Source: Pseudomonadota bacterium (GTDB lineage: Bacteria > Pseudomonadota > Alphaproteobacteria > Rhizobiales > Rhizobiaceae). From it: a stretch of 64,000 bases of DNA. Under the pieces are notes generated by a model. The model was not told the DNA's origin and made no database searches. It saw nothing but the letters and a program-made list of their open reading frames with translations. A program made the position numbers and the translations under genes. The stretch lies in assembly GCA_023404095.1 (NCBI GenBank), contig JAEYDD010000045.1:1-64000 (forward strand). Direction: 5' to 3'. Positions 27,453 to 35,771 of the stretch are shown here, in pieces. Within the stretch, counting starts at the first letter, position 1. Each line of letters starts with the position of its first letter.

Positions 27453-27799
27453 GCCTGCTCACAAGCTCGAGGGCCAAGTGCTGAAGGTCTACCCTTCCAC
27501 CGCTGAGATCAATCGGTGATGGATTGGCGGCATTCCCCGTCCGATGCGGCTTTCCGACGCTCCAGGAATTGGCCCCGTCTCCCGGTACTCATGGCTCTGC
27601 GTGGCGCTCGACGGCACAGGCCTCGCCCCCCCCATCAGCAACATCGCGTAGGGGATAGGGATGTCTCTGAGTGGAAAGTCGGCCGGCACTTGGTTCCAAA
27701 GTCGCTGGCACGCCAGGATCGCGGAATTTAGCGACATTTAACGTGCGCCGGTGGCTTGGTCGGATGAGTATGCAGGGATCGTTTATCGGAGGACATCGC
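27453..27799. other. Intergenic region after truncated regulator
   Basis: These 347 bases follow the truncated regulator. No frame resembles the missing repeat domain of its paralogues, so that part appears deleted rather than merely frameshifted. Short open frames are present, but none has recognisable content. The repeat array at 27727-27742 precedes the exported hydrolase gene. Confidence 0.4.
27727..27742. promoter_or_regulatory. Two direct half-sites with 10-bp period upstream of exported hydrolase
   Basis: TTTAGC at 27727 and TTTAAC at 27737 (each followed by G) repeat with exact 10-bp spacing, 58 bases before the start of the exported alpha/beta hydrolase gene. The arrangement is like those at 11302, 13683 and 25799. 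Binding by a PhoB-type regulator is inference. Confidence 0.45.
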
Positions 27800-28555
27800 A
27801 TGTCACGAATCCTTCAAGCTATCTGTTCCGTCGTGGTGGCCCTCGCATCCACCTCCTCTTTCGCAGTAGCAGCCGATCTCCAGGCTAAGACCGTCGTCCT
27901 TGTTCACGGCGCGTTCGCGGACGGATCGTCCTGGCAGAAGGTCATCCCACTCTTGCAAGATGCCGGATTGAAGGTGATCGCGGTCCAGAATCCGTTGGAG
28001 TCCCTTGAGGGCGACGTTGCTTTCACCAAACGCGCAATCCGCGATGCCGAAGGCCCCATTGTGCTCGTCGGTCATTCGTGGGGCGGCGTCGTCATCACCG
28101 AGGCGGGCGGTGACCCTAAGGTCAAGTCATTGGTCTACGTGGCTGCCTACGCTCCTGACGCTGGGCAGTCTCTGGTCGATGTTGCGTCCAAGTATCCGGA
28201 CCAGGAAAGTCGCACGACTTACGTCAAGGATGAGGATGGGTACCTGAAGATAACCGATGACGGCATTTCGAAATACTTCGCGGCAGGCCTGTCCCCGGAG
28301 GAAAAGGAGCTTGTCGCGGTCGTACAGGGCCGATTCCACGTGCGCGCCACCACCGCGCCCGTTAAGCATCCCGCCTGGCGTGACAAACCGTCCTTCATGG
28401 TTGTGGCGACAAACGACCAGATCATCTCCCCCGCGTTGCAGAGGGACCAGGTGAAGACCGCGAACGCTGAGATGGTTGAAGTGCCGTCCGGCCATGTCGC
28501 AATGCTCTCTCATCCCGAAGACGTTGCCGAGATCATTGTGAAAGCGGCCCAATAG
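27800..28555 (+). CDS. Exported alpha/beta hydrolase
   Basis: A 251-residue hydrolase with a Sec-type signal peptide (residues 1-25, ending SSFAVAAD). The alpha/beta-hydrolase fold shows the oxyanion segment VVLVHGAFADGSSW, the nucleophile elbow GHSWGG, and a final histidine in PSGHVAMLSHPEDV. ATND about 40 residues before the histidine supplies a candidate acid. It resembles small secreted esterase-like proteins often annotated only as alpha/beta hydrolases. The start at ATG 27800 has GGAGG seven bases upstream. The next gene (DJ-1/PfpI) begins 113 bases later on the same strand and may be co-transcribed. Confidence 0.88.
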   Translation: MSRILQAICSVVVALASTSSFAVAADLQAKTVVLVHGAFADGSSWQKVIPLLQDAGLKVIAVQNPLESLEGDVAFTKRAIRDAEGPIVLVGHSWGGVVITEAGGDPKVKSLVYVAAYAPDAGQSLVDVASKYPDQESRTTYVKDEDGYLKITDDGISKYFAAGLSPEEKELVAVVQGRFHVRATTAPVKHPAWRDKPSFMVVATNDQIISPALQRDQVKTANAEMVEVPSGHVAMLSHPEDVAEIIVKAAQ

Positions 28556-28668
28556 ATGGGCAGGACCAGGACGTCTCTCTTCGTCGGTAATAGCCCTTGG
28601 TCGGGTCTGACATCGGAATTTCGCAGGACTGCTTCGCCCAATTAACCGTATCAAGTGAGGTGCACACT

Positions 28669-29469
28669 ATGAGCAAGGGAAAAGTTCTTGTCGTCGGGTC
28701 AAATGCTACCCGGATCGAAATTCAGGGCGGCGGAACCGGTCCGACCGGCCAATATCTTAACGAAACAGTGGTGCCAGCCATGGCGCTTGTCGACGCAGGA
28801 TACGACATAGTTTTAGCCACGCCCAACGGCACGAAGCCGCACATAGACCCCGTGTCGGACGTGGTGCAGCACTTCGACGACAACGAAGAGGCATACAGGC
28901 GCGGACGCGCCTTCTTCGACAACCATCCGGGAATGAACGACGTCAGGACATTACGATCGGTAATAGAAGGCGGTCTCGATGAGTATTCGGGCGTCTTCGT
29001 ACCAGGGGGGCAAGCCCCGGTGGTCGATCTTATGCAGGACGCCGACCTCGGAGAAATCTTGCGCCATTTTCACTCCCGCCAGAAGCCGACGGCCTTCCTC
29101 TGCCACGGCCCCATTGCCTCTCTCGCCGCATTGCCGCGCGCAAAGGAGTATCGGGCTGCATTGATTGCCGGCGACGTCTCCAAGGCATCTGAACTCGCCA
29201 AGGGTTGGCAGTATGCGGGCTACAAGATGACGGTCTTCTCCGGGAGCGAGGAGAAACCAATCGAAGAGCAGGTCCTTCACGGCAAGCTCTATTTCACGAT
29301 GCCCGATGCACTCGGTATGGCCGGCGGCGAGGTCACGACGAATCCGGTCGACTTCTCTCCCCACGTGATCGTGGACCGCGAGCTCATCACGGGACAGAAC
29401 CCGCGATCGGATCATCCCCTCGCAGCTAAGCTTGTCGAGGCGCTCGACCGGGCGATGGTCGCTGCCTGA
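28669..29469 (+). CDS. DJ-1/PfpI-family protein (glyoxalase III / amidotransferase-like)
   Basis: A 266-residue member of the DJ-1/PfpI superfamily. The nucleophile elbow is AFLCHGP with C145, and GVFVPGGQAPVVDL is the preceding loop. NETVVPAMALVDAGYDIVLATPNG fits the longer Hsp31-like branch, whose members act as glutathione-independent glyoxalases or chaperones. Which activity applies here is not decidable from sequence. ATG 28669 is preceded by GTGAGGTG. It lies between the exported hydrolase gene and an ABM-domain gene, a group that suggests handling of reactive carbonyls. Confidence 0.85.
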   Translation: MSKGKVLVVGSNATRIEIQGGGTGPTGQYLNETVVPAMALVDAGYDIVLATPNGTKPHIDPVSDVVQHFDDNEEAYRRGRAFFDNHPGMNDVRTLRSVIEGGLDEYSGVFVPGGQAPVVDLMQDADLGEILRHFHSRQKPTAFLCHGPIASLAALPRAKEYRAALIAGDVSKASELAKGWQYAGYKMTVFSGSEEKPIEEQVLHGKLYFTMPDALGMAGGEVTTNPVDFSPHVIVDRELITGQNPRSDHPLAAKLVEALDRAMVAA

Positions 29470-29477
29470 TATGATGA

Positions 29478-29519
29478 GAAGCTGCATTGAAGGCAACCAT
29501 GCGTCGTTAGTGCAGCTTC
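29478..29519. repeat. Inverted repeat (9-bp perfect stem) between DJ-1 and ABM genes
   Basis: GAAGCTGCA at 29478-29486 and TGCAGCTTC at 29511-29519 form a perfect 9-bp stem with a 24-base loop, right after the DJ-1 stop codon. No T tract follows. It could act as a weak terminator, a processing signal or an operator. Confidence 0.4.
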
Positions 29520-29577
29520 AAGGCTCCGCAACCCGTGTCCACGAGTTCTCCCCTCGTGTATTCGCAGGAGTATTGAA

Positions 29578-29883
29578 ATGACTCCGACCCCGACGAAAAT
29601 CACTGCCATCCTCACTGCCCACCGTGGCAAGGCTGCAGAGCTACGAACATTGCTTGTGGGTATGGCACCTCTTTGCCGTGCTGAGCCAGGTAATCTGCGC
29701 TGGGATGTCTGGCGCGACCGAACACATGGCGAGCGCTTCGTACTCGATGAACTCTACACGGACACCGCCGCCGTCGAGGCACACCGCTTGACGTCCCACT
29801 ATCAGTCTTATCTGGTCAAGATCCCCGAACTGGCCGAGCGAACAGCGTGGATCCTAGAGGCGGTTGAAGTTGGTGGCGTTTGA
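29578..29883 (+). CDS. ABM-domain protein (putative quinol monooxygenase family)
   Basis: A 101-residue single ABM domain without a signal peptide. TAILTAHRGKAAELRTLLVGMAPLCRAEPGNLRWDVWRD is the first beta-alpha-beta half. FVLDELYTDTAAVEAHRLTSHYQSYLVKIPEL is the second half and carries the usual AH...H context. The length suits YgiN-like quinol monooxygenases. ATG 29578 has GCAGGAG upstream. It follows the DJ-1/PfpI gene by 108 bases with a hairpin between them. Its exported relative in this window is at 12337-12756. Confidence 0.85.
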   Translation: MTPTPTKITAILTAHRGKAAELRTLLVGMAPLCRAEPGNLRWDVWRDRTHGERFVLDELYTDTAAVEAHRLTSHYQSYLVKIPELAERTAWILEAVEVGGV

Positions 29884-30381
29884 AACGTAAACTTGCTGTT
29901 CGGCAGTCCGCTATCACAAGGAGGGATAGACTCCTATGGTCCAGCGCGCGGCGTGGGATTTGCCCGGAAGACGTCCGACGAAGACGGATGTCTTTGCCCG
30001 CGAGCCGACCCACAGCGCGAGACCAGGCATTCGCAATCATGGACGTCATACCGGCTGCGCGGAGGACTGGGCTTCTTTCCTCATGAGGGCGTCTGTCAAA
30101 ATTTATGCGCCACGTGATCCTCCCGCGCCGCCCATCTCTGGGCAATGAACCGGGCAACACCCGGTCTGCGCGCTTGCCATTTAGATCAATTACTTAGCAA
30201 ATGCTTCCTGATCCGCCCTTTCAAGACTGGCTGGCGCCGGCGCGTCGCTGTGGTCGGGCGATGAGCCGAATTTTATGATGCATAGGAATGCAAGGCATGC
30301 CACAAAGGCGGCCCACGGATCGGGTGCTGGAGGCTCCGGCCCGCCGCAGTGTGATGGCATCGGAAGAGGCATCGGCAGGAT
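29884..30381. other. Intergenic region at the accessory/core boundary
   Basis: About 500 bases separate the last accessory gene from nadK. I find no gene with recognisable content. A 70-codon frame at 29936 has AAGGAGGGA ahead of it, but it is arginine-rich without family features. No tRNA, repeat or attachment-site pair could be seen. Gene content switches from variable detoxification genes to conserved housekeeping genes across this stretch. Confidence 0.4.
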
Positions 30382-31155
30382 ATGACGCGCAGCATCAAAT
30401 CGCTTTCGTTCGTCGCGTCGCAGGCGCCCGAGGCGCAGGAGGCGCTGGGCGAACTGGTCGCGCGCTACGGAAACGCTGACGCGGAAACGGCGGATGTGAT
30501 CGTGGCTCTGGGCGGCGACGGGTTCATGCTGCAGACGCTCCACGCGACAATGAATTCCGGCAAGCTCGTTTACGGCATGAACCGCGGCTCCGTCGGGTTC
30601 CTGATGAACCGCTTCAGCGTGGAGGATCTTCCCCGCCGCATCGCCAGTGCCGTGGAGAACCTGTGCCGGCCGCTGGAGATGCGCACGGTCGATGCGGCCG
30701 GCGCCGTCAGCGAGGCACTGGCCATCAACGAGGTCTACCTGTTCCGGCAATCCTATCAGGCCGCCAAGCTGCGCGTCAGCATCGATGGGCGGGTCCGTCT
30801 CGACGAACTGATCTGCGACGGCCTTCTCGTGGCCACGCCGGCCGGCTCGACGGCCTACAACCTTTCCGCCCACGGGCCGATCCTGCCGCTGGAGGCCCCC
30901 CTTCTCGCGCTGACGCCGGTCAGCCCCTTTCGTCCACGTCGCTGGCGCGGCGCGCTGTTGCCGAACCACGTGCGGGTCGAGATCGACATTCTGGAGGCGG
31001 AAAAGCGGCCGGTGAATGCGGTGGCCGACTACACGGAAGTTAAATCCGTCCGCTCCGTGCGCATTTCGCAATCCGAAAACCTGACCGCCATCATTCTGTC
31101 CGATCCCGATCACTCCTGGTCGGAGCGCATCCTGTCCGAACAGTTCCAGTATTGA
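30382..31155 (+). CDS. nadK: NAD kinase
   Basis: A 257-residue NAD kinase, which phosphorylates NAD to NADP in the cytosol with ATP or polyphosphate. The GGDGF motif (VIVALGGDGFMLQTLH) carries the catalytic aspartate. AINEVYLFR and the glycine/threonine-rich DGLLVATPAGSTAYNLSAHGPI form the NAD site. The length and the PFRPRRWRGALLPN segment are typical of rhizobial NadK. ATG 30382 follows AGGCATCGGCAGG. It opens the conserved core block and is followed 35 bases later by a small exported protein gene on the same strand. Confidence 0.95.
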   Translation: MTRSIKSLSFVASQAPEAQEALGELVARYGNADAETADVIVALGGDGFMLQTLHATMNSGKLVYGMNRGSVGFLMNRFSVEDLPRRIASAVENLCRPLEMRTVDAAGAVSEALAINEVYLFRQSYQAAKLRVSIDGRVRLDELICDGLLVATPAGSTAYNLSAHGPILPLEAPLLALTPVSPFRPRRWRGALLPNHVRVEIDILEAEKRPVNAVADYTEVKSVRSVRISQSENLTAIILSDPDHSWSERILSEQFQY

Positions 31156-31190
31156 ACCACGGCCGCCACTGGAGCGCCAAGGAGTTCGAA

Positions 31191-31691
31191 ATGTTCCGCC
31201 CTACCGCCACCGCCATCCTCCTCGCAGTCATTGTGAGCGCGGCAGCAACCGTCCGCGCACAGGATGCGTCACCGTTGCCGCCGGCAGTGACCTTCGCCGT
31301 CAGTACAGGCTACTGGCAGGACAGTGCGGAAGGCGCTGACAAGGCTGCGGAGAGCGCTTCCGCGGCTGCTGGCGACACCCCTGCCCGCCGCGGCTACTAC
31401 AAGCTGTTTTCCCTGCGCCAGCCGGACGGGACGGCAAAGATCCTTCTCCAGCGCGTAGAAATGGCGGCCGAAGGCCCGTCAATCGTCTCGTCGACGGAAA
31501 TCCCGGAGTTCACCGCGATGAAGGCCTATGTGACCGATATCCGCCCGGAGAGCTCGGACGGCATCACGACCCAGCCAGGCATGTTCGCCACCATCCACCT
31601 GAAGACCGATCCGAAGGCGGCCCAATCCGATTCCTGGACCGTCCTGATCGACGATCTCGGCGAAATGCGTGTGGAAAAAGCCAGCAACTGA
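31191..31691 (+). CDS. Conserved exported protein of unknown function
   Basis: A 166-residue protein with a clear N-terminal signal peptide (TATAILLAVIVSAAATVRAQD) and no domain I recognise. The mature part is hydrophilic, with an alanine-rich segment (residues about 43-62), then GYYKLFSLRQPDGTAKILLQRVEMA and a C-terminal WTVLIDDLGEMRVEKASN that looks like the end of a beta-rich domain. ATG 31191 is preceded by AAGGAGTTCGAA. Its position directly after nadK suggests a shared transcript. It probably resides in the periplasm. Confidence 0.75.
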   Translation: MFRPTATAILLAVIVSAAATVRAQDASPLPPAVTFAVSTGYWQDSAEGADKAAESASAAAGDTPARRGYYKLFSLRQPDGTAKILLQRVEMAAEGPSIVSSTEIPEFTAMKAYVTDIRPESSDGITTQPGMFATIHLKTDPKAAQSDSWTVLIDDLGEMRVEKASN

Positions 31692-31725
31692 AGGCCGGCG
31701 TGGCCTCTCGGCGGCATCGCTTGCC

Positions 31726-31753
31726 GAAAATGAAAAGGCCCCAGGAAGGGGCC
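31726..31753 (-). terminator. Rho-independent terminator of prfB
   Basis: On the minus strand GGCCCC-TTCCT-GGGGCC (31753-31737) is followed by TTTTCATTTTC, 44 bases past the prfB stop. The 6-bp G+C stem with a T-rich tail fits an intrinsic terminator. It also sits between the convergent exported-protein gene and prfB. Confidence 0.65.
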
Positions 31754-31796
31754 GTTCCATTCTGCGGTCGGTCAGCTAAATGGCCGCGAAGCTCAA

Positions 31797-32928
31797 TCAG
31801 GCGAGGTCTTCGACTGCGGCGTTGGCGCCGCCGCTGACACGGTGAGCGAGAGCTGCTTCCATGAACTCGTTGAGTTCACCGTCGAGCACATCCGACGGTG
31901 CGGTGCTTTCCACTCCGGTCCGCAGGTCCTTCACCAGCTGGTAGGGCTGCAGCACGTAGGAACGGATCTGGTGTCCCCAGCCGATGTCCGTCTTCGAGGC
32001 GGCTTCGGCGTTTGCAGCCTCCTCGCGTTTCTTCAGTTCGGCCTCGTACAGGCGGGCGCGCAGCATGTCCCAGGCCTTGGCCCGGTTCTTGTGCTGCGAG
32101 CGCTCCTGCTGGCAGGCCACGACGATGCCGGACGGGATGTGCGTGATGCGCACGGCCGAATCGGTCGTGTTGACGTGCTGGCCACCCGCACCCGACGAAC
32201 GATAGGTATCGATGCGGCAATCGCTCTCGTTGATGTCGATGTTGATCGAGTCGTCGACGACCGGATAGACCCAGATCGATGAGAACGAGGTGTGGCGGCG
32301 GGCATTGCTGTCGTAGGGCGAGATGCGCACCAGACGATGCACGCCCGATTCGGTCTTCATCCAGCCATAGGCATTGTGCCCCTTGACGAGGATCGTCGCG
32401 GATTTGATGCCCGCCTCTTCGCCGTCGTGGATTTCCAGAAGCTCGACCTTGAAGCCCTGGCGCTCGGCCCAACGGGTGTACATGCGAAGCAGCATGTTCG
32501 CCCAGTCCTGGCTCTCCGTGCCGCCTGCGCCCGAATGCACTTCAACATAGGTGTCGTTGCCATCGGCCTCGCCGGACAGCATGGCTTCGACCTGCCGGCG
32601 ATTGGCTTCCGCACGCAGCTCCTTCAGCGCGTTCTCGGCATCCTTGACGATGTCGGCGTCGCCTTCTTCCTCACCAAGCTCGATGAGTTCGATGTTGTCC
32701 TTGAGCTGCTGCTCCAGGCCGCGCAGGCCGGTGATGCCGTCATCGAGCTGCTGGCGCTCGCGCATCAACTTCTGCGCTTCGGTGGCATCGTTCCAGAGGT
32801 TCGGATCCTCTGCCTTGTTGTTCAACCAGTCCAGTCGTCTTACCGCCTGATCCCAGTCAAAGATGCCTCCTCAGCAGGCTTATGGCCTGCTTGATTTCGT
32901 CGACTACGTTTTCGATTTCCGCGCGCAT
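31797..32928 (-). CDS. prfB: Peptide chain release factor 2 (programmed +1 frameshift)
   Basis: RF2 recognises UGA and UAA and triggers peptide release with its GGQ loop ([16 protein letters not shown]). The gene is in two frames. A 23-codon leader starts at ATG 32928 ([13 protein letters not shown]...) and runs into TGA at 32859-32857. Translation must shift +1 there to continue as [11 protein letters not shown] to the stop at 31797, giving 376 residues. The slip site is CTT-TGA-C with AGGAGG just upstream, the classical autoregulatory RF2 arrangement. The anticodon-like tripeptide region reads [13 protein letters not shown], with SPY where E. coli RF2 has SPF. The long second-frame segment alone (from 32825) would be an incomplete annotation. 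Confidence 0.96.
32857..32871 (-). other. prfB: Programmed +1 frameshift site of prfB
   Basis: On the minus strand AGGAGG (32871-32866), CAT, CTT and TGA-C follow in order. The internal Shine-Dalgarno-like element three bases before CTT, and the slow UGA stop read by RF2 itself, form the known feedback switch controlling RF2 levels. Confidence 0.95.
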
Positions 32929-32991
32929 ATCCGTCTTCTTCGATTGTTTGCGAGTTGGTCCGTGAGATAGTCACATGGCCGAAAGATGTAA

Positions 32992-33021
32992 AGGCGGACG
33001 CTTGAGAACGCCCGCCTTTTT
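32992..33021. terminator. Hairpin between mrcA and prfB, possible terminator
   Basis: AGGCGGACG (32992-33000) and CGCCCGCCT (33009-33017) form a stem with one mismatch and an 8-base loop. On the plus strand it is followed by TTTTT; on the minus strand, the direction of mrcA transcription, by TTTACATCTTT. It probably ends the mrcA transcript, and prfB then starts 60 bases further on. Confidence 0.5.
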
Positions 33022-33045
33022 CCATTTTCCGCTGGCACAAGGTGA

Positions 33046-35496
33046 TCAGAACAATCCGCTCTGGCCACCGCTGACCGCCTGGTTGGCCTGCGGCGAGCTG
33101 CGGAGGATCTCCTCCGGTTCCATGTATTCCTCGCCGCCAATGACGGAGAAGGTGTCGGCCGGGCCGGTGCCGGGCTTGAAGGCCTCCATGATGGTGTCCG
33201 GATCCCCCTCCATGGCCGCCATGCCGGTCTTGCGGTTGACGGCGATCATCTGCATGCCTTCCGGAACGAGGAACTTCGTCGGCGGCGTGCCTTCCAGCGC
33301 CTGCTGCATGAAGGTGTTGAAGAGCGGGGCCGACAGGGAGCCGCCGGTCGAGCCACGGCCAAGCGGTGCGGGGTTGTCGAAGCCGAGGTAGAGGCCGGTG
33401 ACCAGGTCCGGCGTATAGCCGACGAACCAGGCGTCCTTTTCGTCGTTGGTCGTGCCCGTCTTGCCGGCTGCCGGGCGGTCGAGCTTGATCTTGCCGGCCG
33501 CGGTCCCGCGGGTGACGACGCCTTCCATCATCGAGGTGATCTGGTAGGCGGTCATCGGGTCCAGCACCTGCTCGCGGTTGTCGACGATATTGGGCTCTTC
33601 CTGGTTCTCCCAATCCTGGGCGTTGCAGCCTTCGCAGGTGCGCTCCTCGTGGCTGAAGATTGTCTTGCCGTAGCGGTCCTGAATGCGGTCGATCAGCGAA
33701 GGCTTGATCTGCTTGCCGCCGTTGGCCAGCACCGAATAGGCCGAAACCATGCGCAGGACCGTCGTTTCGCCCGAACCGAGCGACATGGCGAGAACCGGGT
33801 TCATCTTGTCGTAGATGCCGAAGCGCTCGGCGTACTCGGCGACGAGGTTCATGCCCATGTCCTGGGCAAGGCGCACGGTCATCAGGTTGCGCGACTTCTC
33901 GATGCCGAGGCGAAGCGTCGAGGGACCGGCCGAGCCGCCGCCGTAGTTCTGCGGGCGCCAGACCTGGCCACCGGAGACGATCTCGATCGGCGCGTCCATG
34001 ATGACGGAGGCCGGCGTATAGCCGTTGTCGAGTGCGGCGGCATAGACGAAGGGCTTGAAGGACGAGCCGGGCTGGCGCATCGCCTGCGTCGCGCGGTTGA
34101 ATTCCGACTGGCTGTAGGAGAAGCCGCCGACCATGGCAAGCACTCGGCCGGTGTGCGGATCCATCGCCACGAGACCGCCCTGGATGCGCGGCGGCTGGCG
34201 CAGGCGGTAGGATCCCTCGGTCTCGGTCGGCTCGACATAGACGACATCGCCGGGGCTGAAGACGCCTTCCGGCGATTGCGCCGAACGGCGGTCGCCCTTG
34301 GCGGAGCGGTAGGCCCACTTCATCGCCTCGGCCGGGATGCGCCCTGTGACCCGCTCGGGCGCAACCTTGCCCGACGGTTCCTTGCGCGGCTGCAGGCCGA
34401 TGTCGGCGCCCTTGGCGTCGGTGGCAAGCACGACGGCCAGCTTCCATTCAGGAACGTCGCTGAATGCCTGGACCTTGCTCAGTTCTATGCCCCAGTCGCT
34501 GCCAATCTCGACGGTCTTGATCGGACCATGGAAGCCGCGGCGCTCGTCATAGCTGATGAGGCCGTCCTGCAGCACCTTCCGGGCGATGACCTGCAGGCGC
34601 GGGTCAAGAGAGGTGCGCACCGACAGACCACCTTCATAGAGCGCATTGTCCCCATAGCGCTCGATGATCTGCCGGCGCACCTCCTCGGCAAAGTAGTCGG
34701 ACGCGAAGAGATAGGAGCCGCGGTTGCGGGGCGAAACCCCGAGCGGCTGCTGCTTGGCCTCGTCGCCCTCGCTCTTGGTGATGTAACCGTTCTCGGCCAT
34801 GCGGTCGATCACCCAGTTGCGGCGCTCGATCGCAGCGTCGGCACGGCGGAAGGGGTGATAGTTGTTCGGCCCCTTCGGCAGGGCGGCGAGGTACGCCGTC
34901 TCGGCGATCGTCAGCTCGGTGACGGACTTGTCGAAATAGGTCAGCGCCGCGCCGGCGATGCCGTACGAGTTCATCCCGAAGAAGATCTCGTTGAGATAGA
35001 GTTCGAGGATGCGGTCCTTGGAATAGGCCTGTTCGATGCGGAACGACAGGATCGCTTCCTTGACCTTTCGGTCGATGGTCTGGTCGGAGCTGAGCAGGAA
35101 GTTCTTCGCCACCTGCTGGGTGATGGTGGAGGCGCCGACCGGGCGACGGCCCGAGCCCATCTGCTGCAGGTTTGTGACGATTGCGCGGAACAGGCCGGTG
35201 ACGTCCACGCCGGGGTGGTTGTAGAAATTCTTGTCTTCGGCCGAAAGGAACGCCGCCTTGACGCGGTCCGGGATCGCCTGGATCGGCAGGAAGAGCCGAC
35301 GCTCGCGGGCGTACTCGGCCATGAGCGCGCCGTTGGTGGCATGGACGCGCGTCGTCACCGGCGGCGAATAGTTGCTCAATACCTCGTAGTCAGGCAGATC
35401 TTTCGTGACATTGGCGAGATAGACCGCAACCACCGCGGCTACACCGAGGAAGAAGACAGTGCCAATCCCGAAAAAATATCCAATCAATCTGATCAT
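33046..35496 (-). CDS. mrcA: Penicillin-binding protein 1A (bifunctional)
   Basis: An 816-residue class A PBP that polymerises and cross-links peptidoglycan. It has an N-terminal membrane anchor (residues about 6-28), then a glycosyltransferase family 51 domain with the catalytic glutamate in FLSAEDKNFYNHPGVD and GASTITQQVAKNFLL. An OB-like linker follows, then the transpeptidase with the active serine in RQPGSSFKPFVYAA. SxN (SRNLMTVR region) and KTGTT appear in PAAGKTGTTNDEKDAWFVGYTPD. The length matches rhizobial PBP1A. It is transcribed away from amiC and followed by prfB on the same strand. The gap of about 275 bases to amiC holds no gene. Confidence 0.96.
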   Translation of the reverse strand: MIRLIGYFFGIGTVFFLGVAAVVAVYLANVTKDLPDYEVLSNYSPPVTTRVHATNGALMAEYARERRLFLPIQAIPDRVKAAFLSAEDKNFYNHPGVDVTGLFRAIVTNLQQMGSGRRPVGASTITQQVAKNFLLSSDQTIDRKVKEAILSFRIEQAYSKDRILELYLNEIFFGMNSYGIAGAALTYFDKSVTELTIAETAYLAALPKGPNNYHPFRRADAAIERRNWVIDRMAENGYITKSEGDEAKQQPLGVSPRNRGSYLFASDYFAEEVRRQIIERYGDNALYEGGLSVRTSLDPRLQVIARKVLQDGLISYDERRGFHGPIKTVEIGSDWGIELSKVQAFSDVPEWKLAVVLATDAKGADIGLQPRKEPSGKVAPERVTGRIPAEAMKWAYRSAKGDRRSAQSPEGVFSPGDVVYVEPTETEGSYRLRQPPRIQGGLVAMDPHTGRVLAMVGGFSYSQSEFNRATQAMRQPGSSFKPFVYAAALDNGYTPASVIMDAPIEIVSGGQVWRPQNYGGGSAGPSTLRLGIEKSRNLMTVRLAQDMGMNLVAEYAERFGIYDKMNPVLAMSLGSGETTVLRMVSAYSVLANGGKQIKPSLIDRIQDRYGKTIFSHEERTCEGCNAQDWENQEEPNIVDNREQVLDPMTAYQITSMMEGVVTRGTAAGKIKLDRPAAGKTGTTNDEKDAWFVGYTPDLVTGLYLGFDNPAPLGRGSTGGSLSAPLFNTFMQQALEGTPPTKFLVPEGMQMIAVNRKTGMAAMEGDPDTIMEAFKPGTGPADTFSVIGGEEYMEPEEILRSSPQANQAVSGGQSGLF

Positions 35497-35771
35497 TTGC
35501 CAGTTACCGGTATCCTAATCAATTCATCGCTGGAACGATGGCGGCGCACCACACGCGTGCCTGTGCTTCTGGACAGCCATCCATCCCTGCCGGCGACCTG
35601 AATATTCGTCACCGAGTCGCCCCGTCAGACCCGAGTAGAGCCTCGAATGTGAGGAAAATAGGGCTTAATGCAAACAACGGGCGAAGGCCATGGTTCAATT
35701 GCCGGTGCTGTCACTTTTTCGGCACATGAACGCTGTTTTGCACGCAGCCGGAGCCGGCGGCATGCCGGCAT

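Noticed and set aside
27516..27731. Short frames between regulator 3 and the exported hydrolase
   Set aside because: None resembles the lost repeat domain of the regulator and none has a ribosome site with recognisable product.
29936..30148. A 70-codon frame after the second ABM gene with AAGGAGGGA upstream
   Set aside because: The product is arginine- and proline-rich without domain, signal or membrane segment. The upstream AGGAG could pair with CTCCT just before the ATG, so translation is doubtful.
33649..35601. A 650-codon open frame on the plus strand antisense to mrcA
   Set aside because: It is the mirror of a strongly conserved penicillin-binding protein. It has low-complexity D/G/R/H composition and no family features, as expected in high-G+C DNA.
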